Assembly: GCA_027533105.1 (NCBI GenBank)
Contig: JAPZTW010000001.1
Location: 124,001 to 188,000 of the forward strand
Direction of reading: 5' to 3'
Source of the DNA: Sphingomonadaceae bacterium
Lineage (GTDB): Bacteria; Pseudomonadota; Alphaproteobacteria; Sphingomonadales; Sphingomonadaceae
Length of the DNA: 64,000 nt
The number at the start of each line of letters is the position of its first letter. Position 1 is the stretch's first letter. The position numbers and the translations under genes were made by a program. Positions 7,970 to 16,869 of this stretch are shown in pieces. The notes under the pieces are model-generated. The model was given only the letters and a program-made list of their open reading frames with translations. It ran no database searches and had not been told where the DNA came from.

Positions 7970-9369
7970 GCGTCTTGCTGGTCGAGGACGATCCCTCGAT
8001 CGCCATCGTGATCACCGCCGCACTGGAAGCCGAAGGCTTCGATGTCGTTCACTGCGTCTCGATTGCCGAGCGTGACCGGCAATTGGGTGAACGTCGGTTT
8101 TCGGCCCTGGTCACCGATGTGATCCTGACCGATGGCGATGGCATTGCCACGATTGATCGGGTCCGCGCCGCCGATCCCGAGCTGCCGATCATCATTCTCT
8201 CTGCGCAAAACACGCTCGATACGGCAGTGCGGGCCACCGATACCGGCGCGTTCGAGTACTTCCCCAAGCCGTTCGACATCGACGAGCTGGCGCGCACGGT
8301 GCGGCAGGCCGTCGGCAATGCCGGCTCGCGACTGGGGGAAGAGGGCGAGGCTGCTCCGGCCGGCTTGCCACTGGTCGGGCGCTCCGCTCCGATGCAGGCG
8401 GTCTACCGGATGATCACGCGCGTGCTGCGCAACGATCTGACCGTGCTGGTGCTGGGCGAAAGTGGCACGGGCAAGGAACTTGTCGCCGAAGCGATCCACC
8501 AGCTTGGCCATCGCAAGGCAGGGCCATTCGTAGCCGTAAACACCGCCGCGATCCCGGCCGAACTGATCGAAAGCGAGCTGTTCGGGCACGAAAAGGGCGC
8601 GTTCACCGGCGCGGTTGCCCGCCACATCGGCAAGTTCGAACAGGCCAATGGCGGCACGCTGTTCCTCGATGAAATCGGCGACATGCCGATGCAGGCCCAG
8701 ACCCGCCTGCTGCGCGCGCTGCAATCCGGCTCGATCCGCCGGGTTGGTGGGCGCGAGGAGATCAAGGTTGACGTGCGGATCATCGCGGCCACCAACCGCG
8801 ATCTGGAACCGATGATCGCTGCCGGCAATTTCCGCGAAGATCTCTATTACCGGCTCAACGTGGTGCCGATCACACTCCCGCCGCTGCGTGAGCGGGCCGA
8901 TGACATTCCGGCGCTGGCCCGCCATTTCCTTTCGCTGGCGGCTCAGGAGGGCTTGCCGCGGCGGCGATTGTCCGATGCGGCGGCCGCACTGCTGGCCCGC
9001 CAGCCGTGGCGCGGCAACGTGCGGGAACTGCGCAACTTCATCTATCGCCTGGCCTTGCTGGCGCGAGAGGACACCATCGATGCCGATGCGCTCGCCGCCC
9101 TGCTGGAAGCAAACCTGCGCCGCGAGGAAGCGGCTGGGGAAGGGGGGTTGGACCTCGCCGTGCTTGCCTGGCTGGCAAGCGAACGCCCGGCACCCGGCAC
9201 GGTCTACGACACGGCGCTAGCGGCATTCGAACGACCGCTGTTTGAAGCCGTCTTGCGCGATACCGGCGGGAACCAGCTGCGCGCCGCCCAGGTCCTGGGG
9301 ATCAATCGCAACACCCTTCGCAAGCGACTGACCGAGCTTGAAATAAGCCCGGTTGAGCTGTCGCGCTGA
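7966..9369 (+). CDS. ntrC: Sigma-54 response regulator NtrC
   Basis: A 467-residue activator with a receiver domain (acidic pocket Asp8/Asp9, phospho-acceptor Asp51), a sigma-54-interacting AAA+ domain (Walker A GESGTGKE at 164-171, GAFTGA loop at 211-216, Walker B LFLDEIGD) and a Fis-type helix-turn-helix at the C-terminus (NQLRAAQVLGINRNTLRKRL). With an intact GAFTGA it should activate RNAP-sigma54 at nitrogen-assimilation promoters. Its start overlaps the ntrB stop by four bases. 57 bp separate it from ntrY. Confidence 0.97.
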   Translation: MSVLLVEDDPSIAIVITAALEAEGFDVVHCVSIAERDRQLGERRFSALVTDVILTDGDGIATIDRVRAADPELPIIILSAQNTLDTAVRATDTGAFEYFPKPFDIDELARTVRQAVGNAGSRLGEEGEAAPAGLPLVGRSAPMQAVYRMITRVLRNDLTVLVLGESGTGKELVAEAIHQLGHRKAGPFVAVNTAAIPAELIESELFGHEKGAFTGAVARHIGKFEQANGGTLFLDEIGDMPMQAQTRLLRALQSGSIRRVGGREEIKVDVRIIAATNRDLEPMIAAGNFREDLYYRLNVVPITLPPLRERADDIPALARHFLSLAAQEGLPRRRLSDAAAALLARQPWRGNVRELRNFIYRLALLAREDTIDADALAALLEANLRREEAAGEGGLDLAVLAWLASERPAPGTVYDTALAAFERPLFEAVLRDTGGNQLRAAQVLGINRNTLRKRLTELEISPVELSR

Positions 9370-9426
9370 CCATTCATCGGCCAGCCTCTTGCTTTTCTGC
9401 AACAGGGGTGTTGTAACCGCGCAACG

Positions 9427-11652
9427 ATGAAGCCTGCCGCCTCTCCTCTGCGCAGCAATGGCTGGCCCCGCTGGTGGCGCCGGTTCCAGTTGGCGGCGCG
9501 GCGGGCCAACTTCTTCGCTATCATGGAAATCGGCTCGGTCCTGGCCTTCCTGGTGATGACCGCGATCAGCTGGTACGTGATCTCGGCGCAGACCCGGGCC
9601 GATGCGCTGCTGCCGACCGACCTGACCGCGACCCTGCTGGTCGGCACCCTGATCCCGGCGCTGGGCATCCTGGTTCTGCTGGGTCGACGGTTGGCGCTGC
9701 AACGGGCGCGCGAAGTGGCTGGCGGTACCGGACAGTTGCACGTCCGGCTGGTGTTCCTGTTCTCGCTGATTTCAGCCGTACCGACCTTGCTGGTGGCGAT
9801 CTTCGCCTCGTTCCTGTTCCAGTCCGCGGTCGAATTCTGGTTCTCCGACAAGTCGCGCGGTCTGCTCGAAAACTCCAACAAGCTGGCGCTCGGTTTCTAC
9901 GAGCAGACCGAGAACGACATGAAGTACTCGTCGCTGGCCATGGCGGCGGACCTCAGGGACTTCCTGATCCAGCGCGATCCGAACAGCGACGAGTTCCTCG
10001 AATACTACGAGTTTCAGGTTACCAACCGAGACATCAACGATTCGATCATACTCAAGAAGGTCGCCGACGGCTCCCTCCAGCCCGCGGCCTATTTCCCGGG
10101 CGCAAACCCGCTCTCGAAGCAGGCTTCTGCCACGATTGCCCGCCAGCTGGATCAGGGTGCGGACATTGTGGTCGACACCAAGCCTGACAAGATCGAAGCG
10201 CTGACCCCTGTAGATCGGCGATTGGGGCTCTACCTCTACACCGCACGCATGAACGATCTGCTGAGCCTGGCTCAAGGGCAGCGTGCGCAAAGCATCGTCC
10301 GTGACTATGCGGAACTGACCGAGCGCACCCGCAACCTGCAGCTGCAGTCGAACGTCGCCCTGTTCGTGGCATCACTGGCGCTTGTCGGGCTGTCGGTCTG
10401 GTTCGCCTTGCGCTTTGCCGATCGTCAGGTGAAGCCGCTCTATGACCTGGTCGATGCGGCACGCGCGGTCGGGGCCGGCAATTTCTCGATGCGGGTGGAG
10501 GGGCGGACCGGCGCGGACGAAATCGGACTGCTCAACCGTGCCTTCAATCGCATGACCCAACAACTTGAGCAGCAGACGCAGGCACTGGTCGGAGCCAACC
10601 AGCAGCTCGATGAACGCCGCGCCTTCATCGAAGCCGTGCTCGAATCGGTCACAGCCGGGGTCGTATCGACGGGACGGAGCGGAGAAATCCGCCTGATGAA
10701 CGGAGCCGCGCAGAAGCTGCTGCTTGAACCGGCTAGCACCGTGCCAATCGGTGAACCGCTGAGCCAGCTGGTTCCGCAGTTCGCAACCCTCCTGGAAAGC
10801 GGGCGCGATCAGGGCATCGTGCAATATGCTCGCGGCAACGACCTACTGACGCTGGCCGTGAAGGTCAGCGCAAGCCCCACCGGCCAGGTCGTCACATTCG
10901 AGGACATCACCCGCCAGCTGCTCGACCAGCGGCAGGCGGCCTGGTCAGATGTGGCCCGGCGGATCGCCCACGAAATCAAGAACCCGCTCACCCCGATCCA
11001 GCTCGCGACCGAGCGCCTGAAGCGCCGATATCGCAAGCAGGTAACCGCCGATACCGAGCTGTTCGACGAACTGACCAGCACGATCATCCGGCAAGTTGGT
11101 GACCTGCGGAAGATGGTGGACGAGTTCTCATCGTTCGCGCGCCTGCCCAAGCCAGTGTTCCGTAGCGAGGATCCGGTCGATCTCGCTCGTCAGGCGCTGT
11201 TCCTGCAGGAAGTTGCCCGCCCCGAGATCAACTTCAACTTCGCCGCCGATCCCGGGATAGAATTGATCGCCTGCGACCGGCATCAGTTCGGCCAGGCCAT
11301 GACAAATGTCCTCAAGAATGCGACCGAAGCAATTGAAGCAAAGCAGAAAATATCGGAAGCCGATTATCGCGGACGGATTGACGTCGTCCTGCGCCTGCGC
11401 GGGGATGATCTGATCGTGACCATTGCCGATAACGGGATTGGCCTGCCGCAGGATCGCGAACGGATCATCGAACCCTACGTGACCACCCGCGACAAGGGGA
11501 CCGGCCTGGGCTTGGCGATCGTCAACAAGATCGTCGAGGAACACGGTGGCGAGATGAACTTTGCGCCCGGTGAAGTCGAGGGAACGATTGTGACCATGCG
11601 CTTTGCGCGCGACCCGTTGGCCGGTGCCCGTGCACCGGACGCGGTAGCATAA
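9427..11652 (+). CDS. ntrY: Membrane sensor kinase NtrY
   Basis: A 741-residue membrane kinase. Three hydrophobic segments lie in roughly the first 140 residues, then a periplasmic part of about 170 residues, then a further helix (LFVASLALVGLSVWFAL). Next come a HAMP linker (about 340-390), a PAS domain, the dimerisation helix with His515 in RRIAHEIKNPLTPIQLATER, and an ATPase domain (ADNGIGLP; GTGLGLAIV). Partner of NtrX, encoded 20 bp downstream; the pair is linked to nitrogen and oxygen/redox sensing in Alphaproteobacteria. No obvious Shine-Dalgarno precedes the ATG. Confidence 0.95.
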   Translation: MKPAASPLRSNGWPRWWRRFQLAARRANFFAIMEIGSVLAFLVMTAISWYVISAQTRADALLPTDLTATLLVGTLIPALGILVLLGRRLALQRAREVAGGTGQLHVRLVFLFSLISAVPTLLVAIFASFLFQSAVEFWFSDKSRGLLENSNKLALGFYEQTENDMKYSSLAMAADLRDFLIQRDPNSDEFLEYYEFQVTNRDINDSIILKKVADGSLQPAAYFPGANPLSKQASATIARQLDQGADIVVDTKPDKIEALTPVDRRLGLYLYTARMNDLLSLAQGQRAQSIVRDYAELTERTRNLQLQSNVALFVASLALVGLSVWFALRFADRQVKPLYDLVDAARAVGAGNFSMRVEGRTGADEIGLLNRAFNRMTQQLEQQTQALVGANQQLDERRAFIEAVLESVTAGVVSTGRSGEIRLMNGAAQKLLLEPASTVPIGEPLSQLVPQFATLLESGRDQGIVQYARGNDLLTLAVKVSASPTGQVVTFEDITRQLLDQRQAAWSDVARRIAHEIKNPLTPIQLATERLKRRYRKQVTADTELFDELTSTIIRQVGDLRKMVDEFSSFARLPKPVFRSEDPVDLARQALFLQEVARPEINFNFAADPGIELIACDRHQFGQAMTNVLKNATEAIEAKQKISEADYRGRIDVVLRLRGDDLIVTIADNGIGLPQDRERIIEPYVTTRDKGTGLGLAIVNKIVEEHGGEMNFAPGEVEGTIVTMRFARDPLAGARAPDAVA

Positions 11653-11672
11653 GTACAGGACGGATTTAGCAG

Positions 11673-13076
11673 ATGGCACTCGATATCCTGATCGTCGACG
11701 ATGAACGCGACATCCGCGAACTCGTGGCCGGCGTGCTCAGCGATGAAGGCTATGATTGTCGGATGGCCGGGGACAGCACCACGGCCCTGGACATGATCGA
11801 CCAGCGGCGGCCGAGCCTGGTCCTGCTCGATGTCTGGCTCCACGGCAGCCCGATGGACGGGCTCGAAGTCCTGGACGCGATCAAGACCCGCGAACCGGAA
11901 CTGCCGGTGATCATTTTCTCAGGCCACGGCAACATCGATACAGCCGTTTCCGCGATCGGTCGCGGCGCGATGGATTTCATCGAGAAGCCGTTCGAAGCCG
12001 AGCGACTGCTGCTGCTGGTGGCGCGCGCCACCGAAACCGAGCGCCTGCGCCGTGAGAATGCCCGCCTGCGCGAAGGCTTTGTCACTGCTGACGAATTCAC
12101 GGGCAACTCCAGCGCGATCAACCAGGTGCGCGCAACCTTGAAGCGGGTCGCCAATACCGGCAGCCGTTTGCTGATCTCCGGGCCGGCCGGCGCGGGCAAG
12201 GAAGTTGCCGCCCGGCTGCTGCACTCATGGAGCCCCCGGGCCGGCCATGCCTTCGTCACCGTCAATTCCGCCCGGATCACGCCGGAACGGTTCGAACAGG
12301 AACTGTTTGGCGAGGAATCGGGCGGCAAGCTGGTGCGGGCGGGCCTGCTCGAGATGGCCGACGGTGGGACGCTATACCTCGATGAGGTGGCCGACATGCC
12401 GCTTTCCACCCAGGCGCGGATCCTCCGGGTCCTGACCGAGCAGAGCTTTGTCCGGGTTGGCGGACATCGCCAGATCAGGGTCGATGTCCGGGTAGTGTCC
12501 TCGACCGCGCGCGACCTTGAACGCGAGATCGCGGAGCGGCGGTTCCGCGAGGATCTGTTCTATCGGCTGAACGTGGTTCCGGTCACGATCCCCTCGCTGG
12601 CGGAACGGCGCGAGGACATTCCCGCGCTGGTCGATCATTTCTTCGCCCGCTTCGCCGCCGACCAGGGCGTGTCGCCACCCGAAGTGGCAATGGAAGCGCT
12701 GGCTGCGCTGCAAAGCTACGAATGGCCGGGCAATGTGCGCCAGTTGCGCAACCTGGTCGAGCGGACAATCATCCTGACCCCGCGCGAACGGCTGGCAAGG
12801 ATCGAGGCCGACATGCTCCCCTCCGAGCTGCTGAGCGGCCGGATTTCCGGCGAATCCGGCCTGAGCGCCTTGATGGGCGTGCCGCTGCGCGAGGCGCGGG
12901 AAAACTTCGAACGCGAGTACCTGCGGGTTCAGATCAGGCGCTTTTCGGGCAATATCTCGCGCACGGCCGCCTTTATTGGCATGGAACGATCGGCCCTGCA
13001 TCGTAAGCTCAAGCTGCTCGGGATGGTCGATCGCCGTGAAGATGAGGATGACGAGGACGCTGCCAGCCTCAACTGA
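11673..13076 (+). CDS. ntrX: Response regulator NtrX (AAA+ without GAFTGA)
   Basis: A 467-residue regulator: receiver with Asp9/Asp10 and phospho-acceptor Asp53, an AAA+ domain (GPAGAGKEV Walker A, LYLDEVAD Walker B), and a Fis-type C-terminal helix-turn-helix (ISRTAAFIGMERSALHRKL). The place where NtrC has GAFTGA reads EESGGKLVRAG, so the sigma-54 contact loop is missing. This is typical of alphaproteobacterial NtrX, which is thought to act on sigma-70 promoters. A very acidic linker (REDEDDEDAAS) ends the protein. Pairs with NtrY; hfq follows. Confidence 0.95.
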   Translation: MALDILIVDDERDIRELVAGVLSDEGYDCRMAGDSTTALDMIDQRRPSLVLLDVWLHGSPMDGLEVLDAIKTREPELPVIIFSGHGNIDTAVSAIGRGAMDFIEKPFEAERLLLLVARATETERLRRENARLREGFVTADEFTGNSSAINQVRATLKRVANTGSRLLISGPAGAGKEVAARLLHSWSPRAGHAFVTVNSARITPERFEQELFGEESGGKLVRAGLLEMADGGTLYLDEVADMPLSTQARILRVLTEQSFVRVGGHRQIRVDVRVVSSTARDLEREIAERRFREDLFYRLNVVPVTIPSLAERREDIPALVDHFFARFAADQGVSPPEVAMEALAALQSYEWPGNVRQLRNLVERTIILTPRERLARIEADMLPSELLSGRISGESGLSALMGVPLREARENFEREYLRVQIRRFSGNISRTAAFIGMERSALHRKLKLLGMVDRREDEDDEDAASLN

Positions 13077-13141
13077 GTAGCCGCAACAAATTGTGCATTG
13101 CGGCAGAGGGCTGGTCAGGATAGCTTGTACCTAATGAAAGC

Positions 13142-13157
13142 GGCTGCCCCGGCAGCC
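13142..13157. other. Hairpin in the ntrX-hfq spacer
   Basis: GGCTGCC (13142-13148), CC, GGCAGCC (13151-13157) form a perfect 7-bp stem in the 127-bp spacer ahead of hfq. No T run follows, so it is not a classical terminator. It could be an attenuator, a processing site or chance. I see no convincing -35/-10 pair nearby. Confidence 0.35.
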
Positions 13158-13191
13158 AGAATGCGGACCGCAATCGCGGCCGCCAAGAACG

Positions 13192-13197
13192 AAGGAG
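13192..13197 (+). promoter_or_regulatory. Ribosome binding site of hfq
   Basis: AAGGAG lies six bases before the ATG at 13204, a strong Shine-Dalgarno at good spacing. It fixes the start of the double-domain Hfq and shows that the N-terminal 33-residue extension is translated. Confidence 0.7.
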
Positions 13198-13203
13198 CCA
13201 GTA

Positions 13204-13782
13204 ATGACCTCTCGCACGCTGAGCGCACGTCCGCGTGCCGCCAAGGCTGAAATCCCGGTGGAAGAAGCCCCGGCGCCTGCCACCGCCACCGGCGGGAAGG
13301 GCCAGAACCTTCAGGACCAGTTCCTCAACCTGCTCCGCAAGAACAAGGTGCCGGTCACCATGTTCCTGGTGAAGGGCGTGAAATTGCAGGGCATTGTCAC
13401 CTGGTTCGACAATTTCTCGATCCTGCTGCGCCGAGATGGGCAATCGCAGCTGGTCTACAAGCATGCGGTATCGACAATCATGCCCAGCCAGCCGGTTGAT
13501 GCGGCCCAGTTTGGCAGTGCCGGGGAGGGCGGCAAGAAGGCGCGCCTGCTGCAGGACGTGTTCCTTTCCAGCCTGCGCAAGGAAGCGGTGCAAGTGACCA
13601 TGTTCCTGGTCAACGGCGTGATGCTGCAAGGGCGCGTGGCCGCATATGACCTGTTCTGCATGCTCCTTGAGCGCGAAGGCTATGTCCAATTGGCCTACAA
13701 GCACGCGGTTTCGACGATCCAGCCCGTCACCCCGGTCGACCTGACCGGTGAGTGGGATGGCGACGAGGACGAACCCGTCTGA
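13204..13782 (+). CDS. hfq: RNA chaperone Hfq with two tandem Sm domains
   Basis: A 192-residue protein, about twice usual Hfq length. An Ala/Pro-rich N-terminal tail (1-33) is followed by two complete Hfq folds (about 34-95 and 114-175) spaced exactly 80 residues apart, then an acidic tail (WDGDEDEPV). I count 38 identities in 59 aligned positions. Both copies keep the Sm2 signature YKHAVSTI and the proximal-face residues matching E. coli Gln8, Phe42, Lys56 and His57. The second copy has Met140 where Lys31 would be and loses part of the arginine rim (Ala128). Sits between ntrX and hflX; hflX probably begins inside its last 31 bases. Three such chains could make the normal six-fold ring. Confidence 0.95.
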   Translation: MTSRTLSARPRAAKAEIPVEEAPAPATATGGKGQNLQDQFLNLLRKNKVPVTMFLVKGVKLQGIVTWFDNFSILLRRDGQSQLVYKHAVSTIMPSQPVDAAQFGSAGEGGKKARLLQDVFLSSLRKEAVQVTMFLVNGVMLQGRVAAYDLFCMLLEREGYVQLAYKHAVSTIQPVTPVDLTGEWDGDEDEPV

Positions 13783-15107
13783 GCTTCCTGGATGACAATC
13801 GCGAGGACGTGACCCGCGGCGCGCGGGCCGTGGTGGTGTGCCCATCCTTTCGGGTGCGGGGCGGGGGTGCAGATCCCGAAGCCCGGCTGGAGGAGGCCAA
13901 GGGCCTCGCCCTGGCCATCGGCCTGGTCGTGGTCGAAGCGCTGATCGTCCCGATCCGCGAGGCTCGCGCTGGCACCCTGTTTGGCGAAGGCCAGATCCAG
14001 AACATCGCTACCGCCTGCGAGATGGAGCAGGCCGAACTGGTAATTGTCGACGGCGCGCTGACCGCGATCCAGCAGCGCAATCTTGAAGAAAAACTGAAGC
14101 GAAAGGTAATCGATCGCACCGGCCTGATCCTCGAAATCTTTGGCGAACGAGCGGCGACCGCAGAAGGCCGTCTGCAGGTCGAACTGGCGCATCTCGATTA
14201 CCAGGCGGGGCGGCTGGTTCGATCCTGGACCCACCTTGAGCGCCAGCGCGGTGGCTTTGGCTTCCTCGGCGGCCCGGGCGAAACCCAGATCGAGGCCGAC
14301 CGCCGCATGATCCGCGACCGGATGGCCCGCCTGCGCCGCGAACTGGAACAGGTCCGCCGGACGCGCGGCCTTCATCGCAGTCGGCGCGAAAAGGCACCGT
14401 GGCCGGTCATTGCGCTGGTCGGTTATACCAATGCCGGCAAGTCGACCCTGTTCAACCGCCTGACCGGGGCAGGGGTGATGGCCGAGGACCTGCTGTTCGC
14501 CACGCTTGATCCCACGATGCGCCGGATCCGGCTGCCGGGGGTCGAGAAGGCAATCCTGTCAGACACGGTGGGGTTCATCTCGGACCTGCCGACCCAGTTG
14601 GTTGCCGCTTTCCGCGCCACGCTCGAAGAAGTGACCGCCGCTGACGTCATCGTCCACGTTCGCGATATCGCCAATCCGGATAGCCTGGCCCAGAAGCGGC
14701 AAGTACTCGAGGTGCTTGAGGAACTGGGCCTGATCGAGGGAGAGGGGGCTGTCCCGACGATCCCGATTGTCGAGGCCTGGAACAAGTGGGACCTCCTGCC
14801 GCCCGATCGTGCGGAGGAACTTCAGGCCCAGATTTCCGCCCATCCTGACGAGGTGATTGTTCCGCTTTCCGCCCTGACCGGGGCCGGCAGCGACGAGTTG
14901 CTGGCGGCGGTGGCCCGTCTGCTGACCGCTGGCGCGCGGCCGCACGAATTCACCGTGCCGGTCAGCGATGGCCAGCGGATTGCCTGGCTCCACGCCCATG
15001 GCGAGGTCATGGCTGACGAGGATGGCGGCGAAGACGAGCGCGGTCCGCTACGCCGCTTGACGGTGCGGCTGGAGCCGCGCGAGCTAGGGCGCTTTACGCG
15101 GCTCTGA
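13752..15107 (+). CDS. hflX: Ribosome-associated GTPase HflX
   Basis: A 451-residue GTPase that splits stalled 70S ribosomes in known systems. The N-terminal HflX domain ([41 protein letters not shown]) precedes a G domain with GYTNAGKST (G1), DTVGF (G3) and NKWD (G4). The ATG at 13752 lies within hfq, 31 bases before the hfq stop, with GGTGAG a few bases ahead; a GTG at 13809 would give a shorter protein and cannot be excluded. Ends 24 bases inside convergent mazG. Confidence 0.95.
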   Translation: MGWRRGRTRLSFLDDNREDVTRGARAVVVCPSFRVRGGGADPEARLEEAKGLALAIGLVVVEALIVPIREARAGTLFGEGQIQNIATACEMEQAELVIVDGALTAIQQRNLEEKLKRKVIDRTGLILEIFGERAATAEGRLQVELAHLDYQAGRLVRSWTHLERQRGGFGFLGGPGETQIEADRRMIRDRMARLRRELEQVRRTRGLHRSRREKAPWPVIALVGYTNAGKSTLFNRLTGAGVMAEDLLFATLDPTMRRIRLPGVEKAILSDTVGFISDLPTQLVAAFRATLEEVTAADVIVHVRDIANPDSLAQKRQVLEVLEELGLIEGEGAVPTIPIVEAWNKWDLLPPDRAEELQAQISAHPDEVIVPLSALTGAGSDELLAAVARLLTAGARPHEFTVPVSDGQRIAWLHAHGEVMADEDGGEDERGPLRRLTVRLEPRELGRFTRL

Positions 15108-15878
15108 CGCCTTGACGTCACGCCACAGAGCTTCCTGACTCTCCAGATCGAGCGCGGCAAAGTCCTGTCCGCGCTGTTGCGCGAGCACTTCCATGGCCCT
15201 GAAGCGACACTCAAACTTGGCATTGGCAGCACGCAAAGCGTCTTCAGGGGGCACACCATAGGCCCTGACAAGGTTCACTGCGGCAAACAGGAGATCGCCG
15301 GCTTCTTCCACCTGTTCCGCTTCCGTTCCAGCCTCGGCCAGCTCGGCCATTTCCTCGCGCACCTTGTCAGCCGGGCCTTCGCGATCGGGCCAGTCGAAGC
15401 CCTGCCGGGCCGCCCGATTCTGAAGCTTCTCGGCCCGGAGCAATGCCGGCAGGGCGAGGGCAACGCCGTCCATCGCGCTGGTCGCGCCCTGGGCTTTCCG
15501 TTCTTCGGCCTTCAGACCCTCCCAGCGGTCCTCGCGCAATTGCCCGTCGTCGGCTTCGGCTCCGAAGATATGGGGATGGCGCGCTTCCATCTTCTGGCTG
15601 ATTGCTGCCGCGACGTCAGCGAATGAGAAATGACCGGCTTCCTCGGCAATCCGTGAATGGAACACGACCTGGAGCAGCAGGTCTCCCAGTTCGTCCTTCA
15701 GCGCGGCGAGGTCATTACGGTCGATGGCATCTGCCACCTCATAGGCTTCCTCGATCGTATAGGGCGCGATCGTTGCAAAGGTCTGCGCCAGATCCCATTC
15801 GCAGCCGTGCTCGGGATCGCGCAGGCGGGCCATGATGGCGAGGAGGCGGTCGAACGGGGGCATGGCTGGTCCGGTCAT
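15084..15878 (-). CDS. mazG: Nucleoside triphosphate pyrophosphohydrolase MazG
   Basis: A 264-residue two-domain MazG that hydrolyses NTPs to NMP and pyrophosphate. The all-alpha NTP pyrophosphatase motif is present twice: EEAYEV with DELGDLL (first half) and EEMAEL with EEAGDLLF (second half). The RHPHIFG segment between them is conserved. A second Met five residues in (15863) could also be the start. The 3' end overlaps hflX by 24 bases on the other strand. An AT-rich palindrome lies just upstream. Confidence 0.95.
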   Translation of the reverse strand: MTGPAMPPFDRLLAIMARLRDPEHGCEWDLAQTFATIAPYTIEEAYEVADAIDRNDLAALKDELGDLLLQVVFHSRIAEEAGHFSFADVAAAISQKMEARHPHIFGAEADDGQLREDRWEGLKAEERKAQGATSAMDGVALALPALLRAEKLQNRAARQGFDWPDREGPADKVREEMAELAEAGTEAEQVEEAGDLLFAAVNLVRAYGVPPEDALRAANAKFECRFRAMEVLAQQRGQDFAALDLESQEALWRDVKASEPRKAP

Positions 15879-15887
15879 ATAAGAGTG

Positions 15888-15901
15888 ATAATATATATTA
15901 T
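15888..15901. promoter_or_regulatory. 14-bp AT palindrome upstream of mazG
   Basis: ATAATATATATTAT is perfectly self-complementary and begins ten bases from the first mazG ATG, in a small AT-rich island unlike the surrounding GC-rich DNA. On the minus strand it offers TATATT/ATTATC hexamers that could serve as a -10 element or operator for mazG. No -35 partner is convincing. Confidence 0.4.
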
Positions 15902-15931
15902 GTAAAACGAAGAGTCATACGACGACGGTAG

Positions 15932-16099
15932 TCAGCGAACAATCAGGCTTACAACCCCTGCCACCACGAGAATGATCGCGACCCAGGCCAAGGCCATCTT
16001 CATGGTGTCGCTACTGCTGACACCGTGACTGCGATAGCCGCGCAGCACCAGGAACAGACTCGCCAACGCCGCAATGATCGCAACAATCTGTGCCGTCAT
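15932..16099 (-). CDS. Small two-helix membrane protein (55 residues)
   Basis: An ATG at 16099, only two bases after the TGA of the MBL hydrolase gene, opens a 55-codon frame. The translation has two membrane spans (about 4-19, IVAIIAALASLFLVLR; and 36-54, ALAWVAIILVVAGVVSLIV) joined by a short polar loop with RGYRSHG. The tight spacing after a real gene, the hydrophobic pattern and the TGA after a basic end support it as the last gene of the dacA-to-MBL operon. Function unknown. Confidence 0.7.
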   Translation of the reverse strand: MTAQIVAIIAALASLFLVLRGYRSHGVSSSDTMKMALAWVAIILVVAGVVSLIVR

Positions 16100-16101
16100 G
16101 C

Positions 16102-16869
16102 TCACAGTTCGATCTCCAGCCCGTCATAGCCGACCATCACGTGGCTCGGCACTTCGCCGCTCAGCGTGACATAATCCATGCTCTTGTCGAGATGCGTCAG
16201 CACCGCGCGATCCGCGCGGCTGGCCTGGACCAGTTCGAGCGCCATACCAAGGTGCGCATGGGTCGGATGCGGTTCACGACGCAGGCAATCGACCACCAGC
16301 AGGTCGATCCCGGCGAACAATTCAACCATCTGGCGCGTAATCGCGCTGTAGTCTGTGGCGTAACCAATTGATTTACCGTCACATTCAAACCGGAACGCCG
16401 TGCTTTGCGCGGGTCCATGCGGCATCTGGCAATGGCCGATGGCGAACCCGGCACAGATCCGCAAACGCTCCAGCGTGTCGAGCTCGACAATGGTGTGGTA
16501 GCCGAATTGCCCGGCGAACACATAGTCGAACCGCCGCCGCAGTCGGCGCGCGGTTTCGTCGACCGCATAGCCCGGGATCGGGCCACCACGGCCATAGCGC
16601 AGCGGCCGCAGATCATCGATGCCATGGGCATGGTCGGCATGATCGTGCGTCCAGAACACCGCGTCGAGCCGGTCAATCCCGTTGGCCAGCAATTGCTGGC
16701 GCAGATCGGTCGAGGTATCGACCAGAATCCGCTGGCCCGCCTTGCTTTCCACCAGGATCGAGGCGCGGCTGCGCCGGTTGCGCGGCTCGTTGGGGTCACA
16801 CAGGCCCCAGTCGTTGCCAATGCGCGGCACCCCGGTCGAGGTGCCGGAGCCCAGCATCACCAGCTTCAC
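16102..16869 (-). CDS. MBL-fold hydrolase, PhnP-like phosphodiesterase family
   Basis: A 255-residue metallo-beta-lactamase-fold enzyme. It opens with MKLVMLGSGTSTGVPRI, as in PhnP-like cyclic phosphodiesterases, and keeps the metal motif THDHADHAHGIDDL and further ligands at GHCQMPHGP, YATDYSA and LTHLDKSM. No other phn gene is near, so a role in phosphonate use is unlikely; a phosphodiester substrate is more probable but undefined. Its ATG overlaps the tatD stop by four bases, and a small membrane gene follows by two bases. Confidence 0.88.
   Translation of the reverse strand: MKLVMLGSGTSTGVPRIGNDWGLCDPNEPRNRRSRASILVESKAGQRILVDTSTDLRQQLLANGIDRLDAVFWTHDHADHAHGIDDLRPLRYGRGGPIPGYAVDETARRLRRRFDYVFAGQFGYHTIVELDTLERLRICAGFAIGHCQMPHGPAQSTAFRFECDGKSIGYATDYSAITRQMVELFAGIDLLVVDCLRREPHPTHAHLGMALELVQASRADRAVLTHLDKSMDYVTLSGEVPSHVMVGYDGLEIEL

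Noticed and set aside
13142..13157. Terminator after ntrX
   Set aside because: Good stem but no T run; kept only as a low-confidence hairpin.
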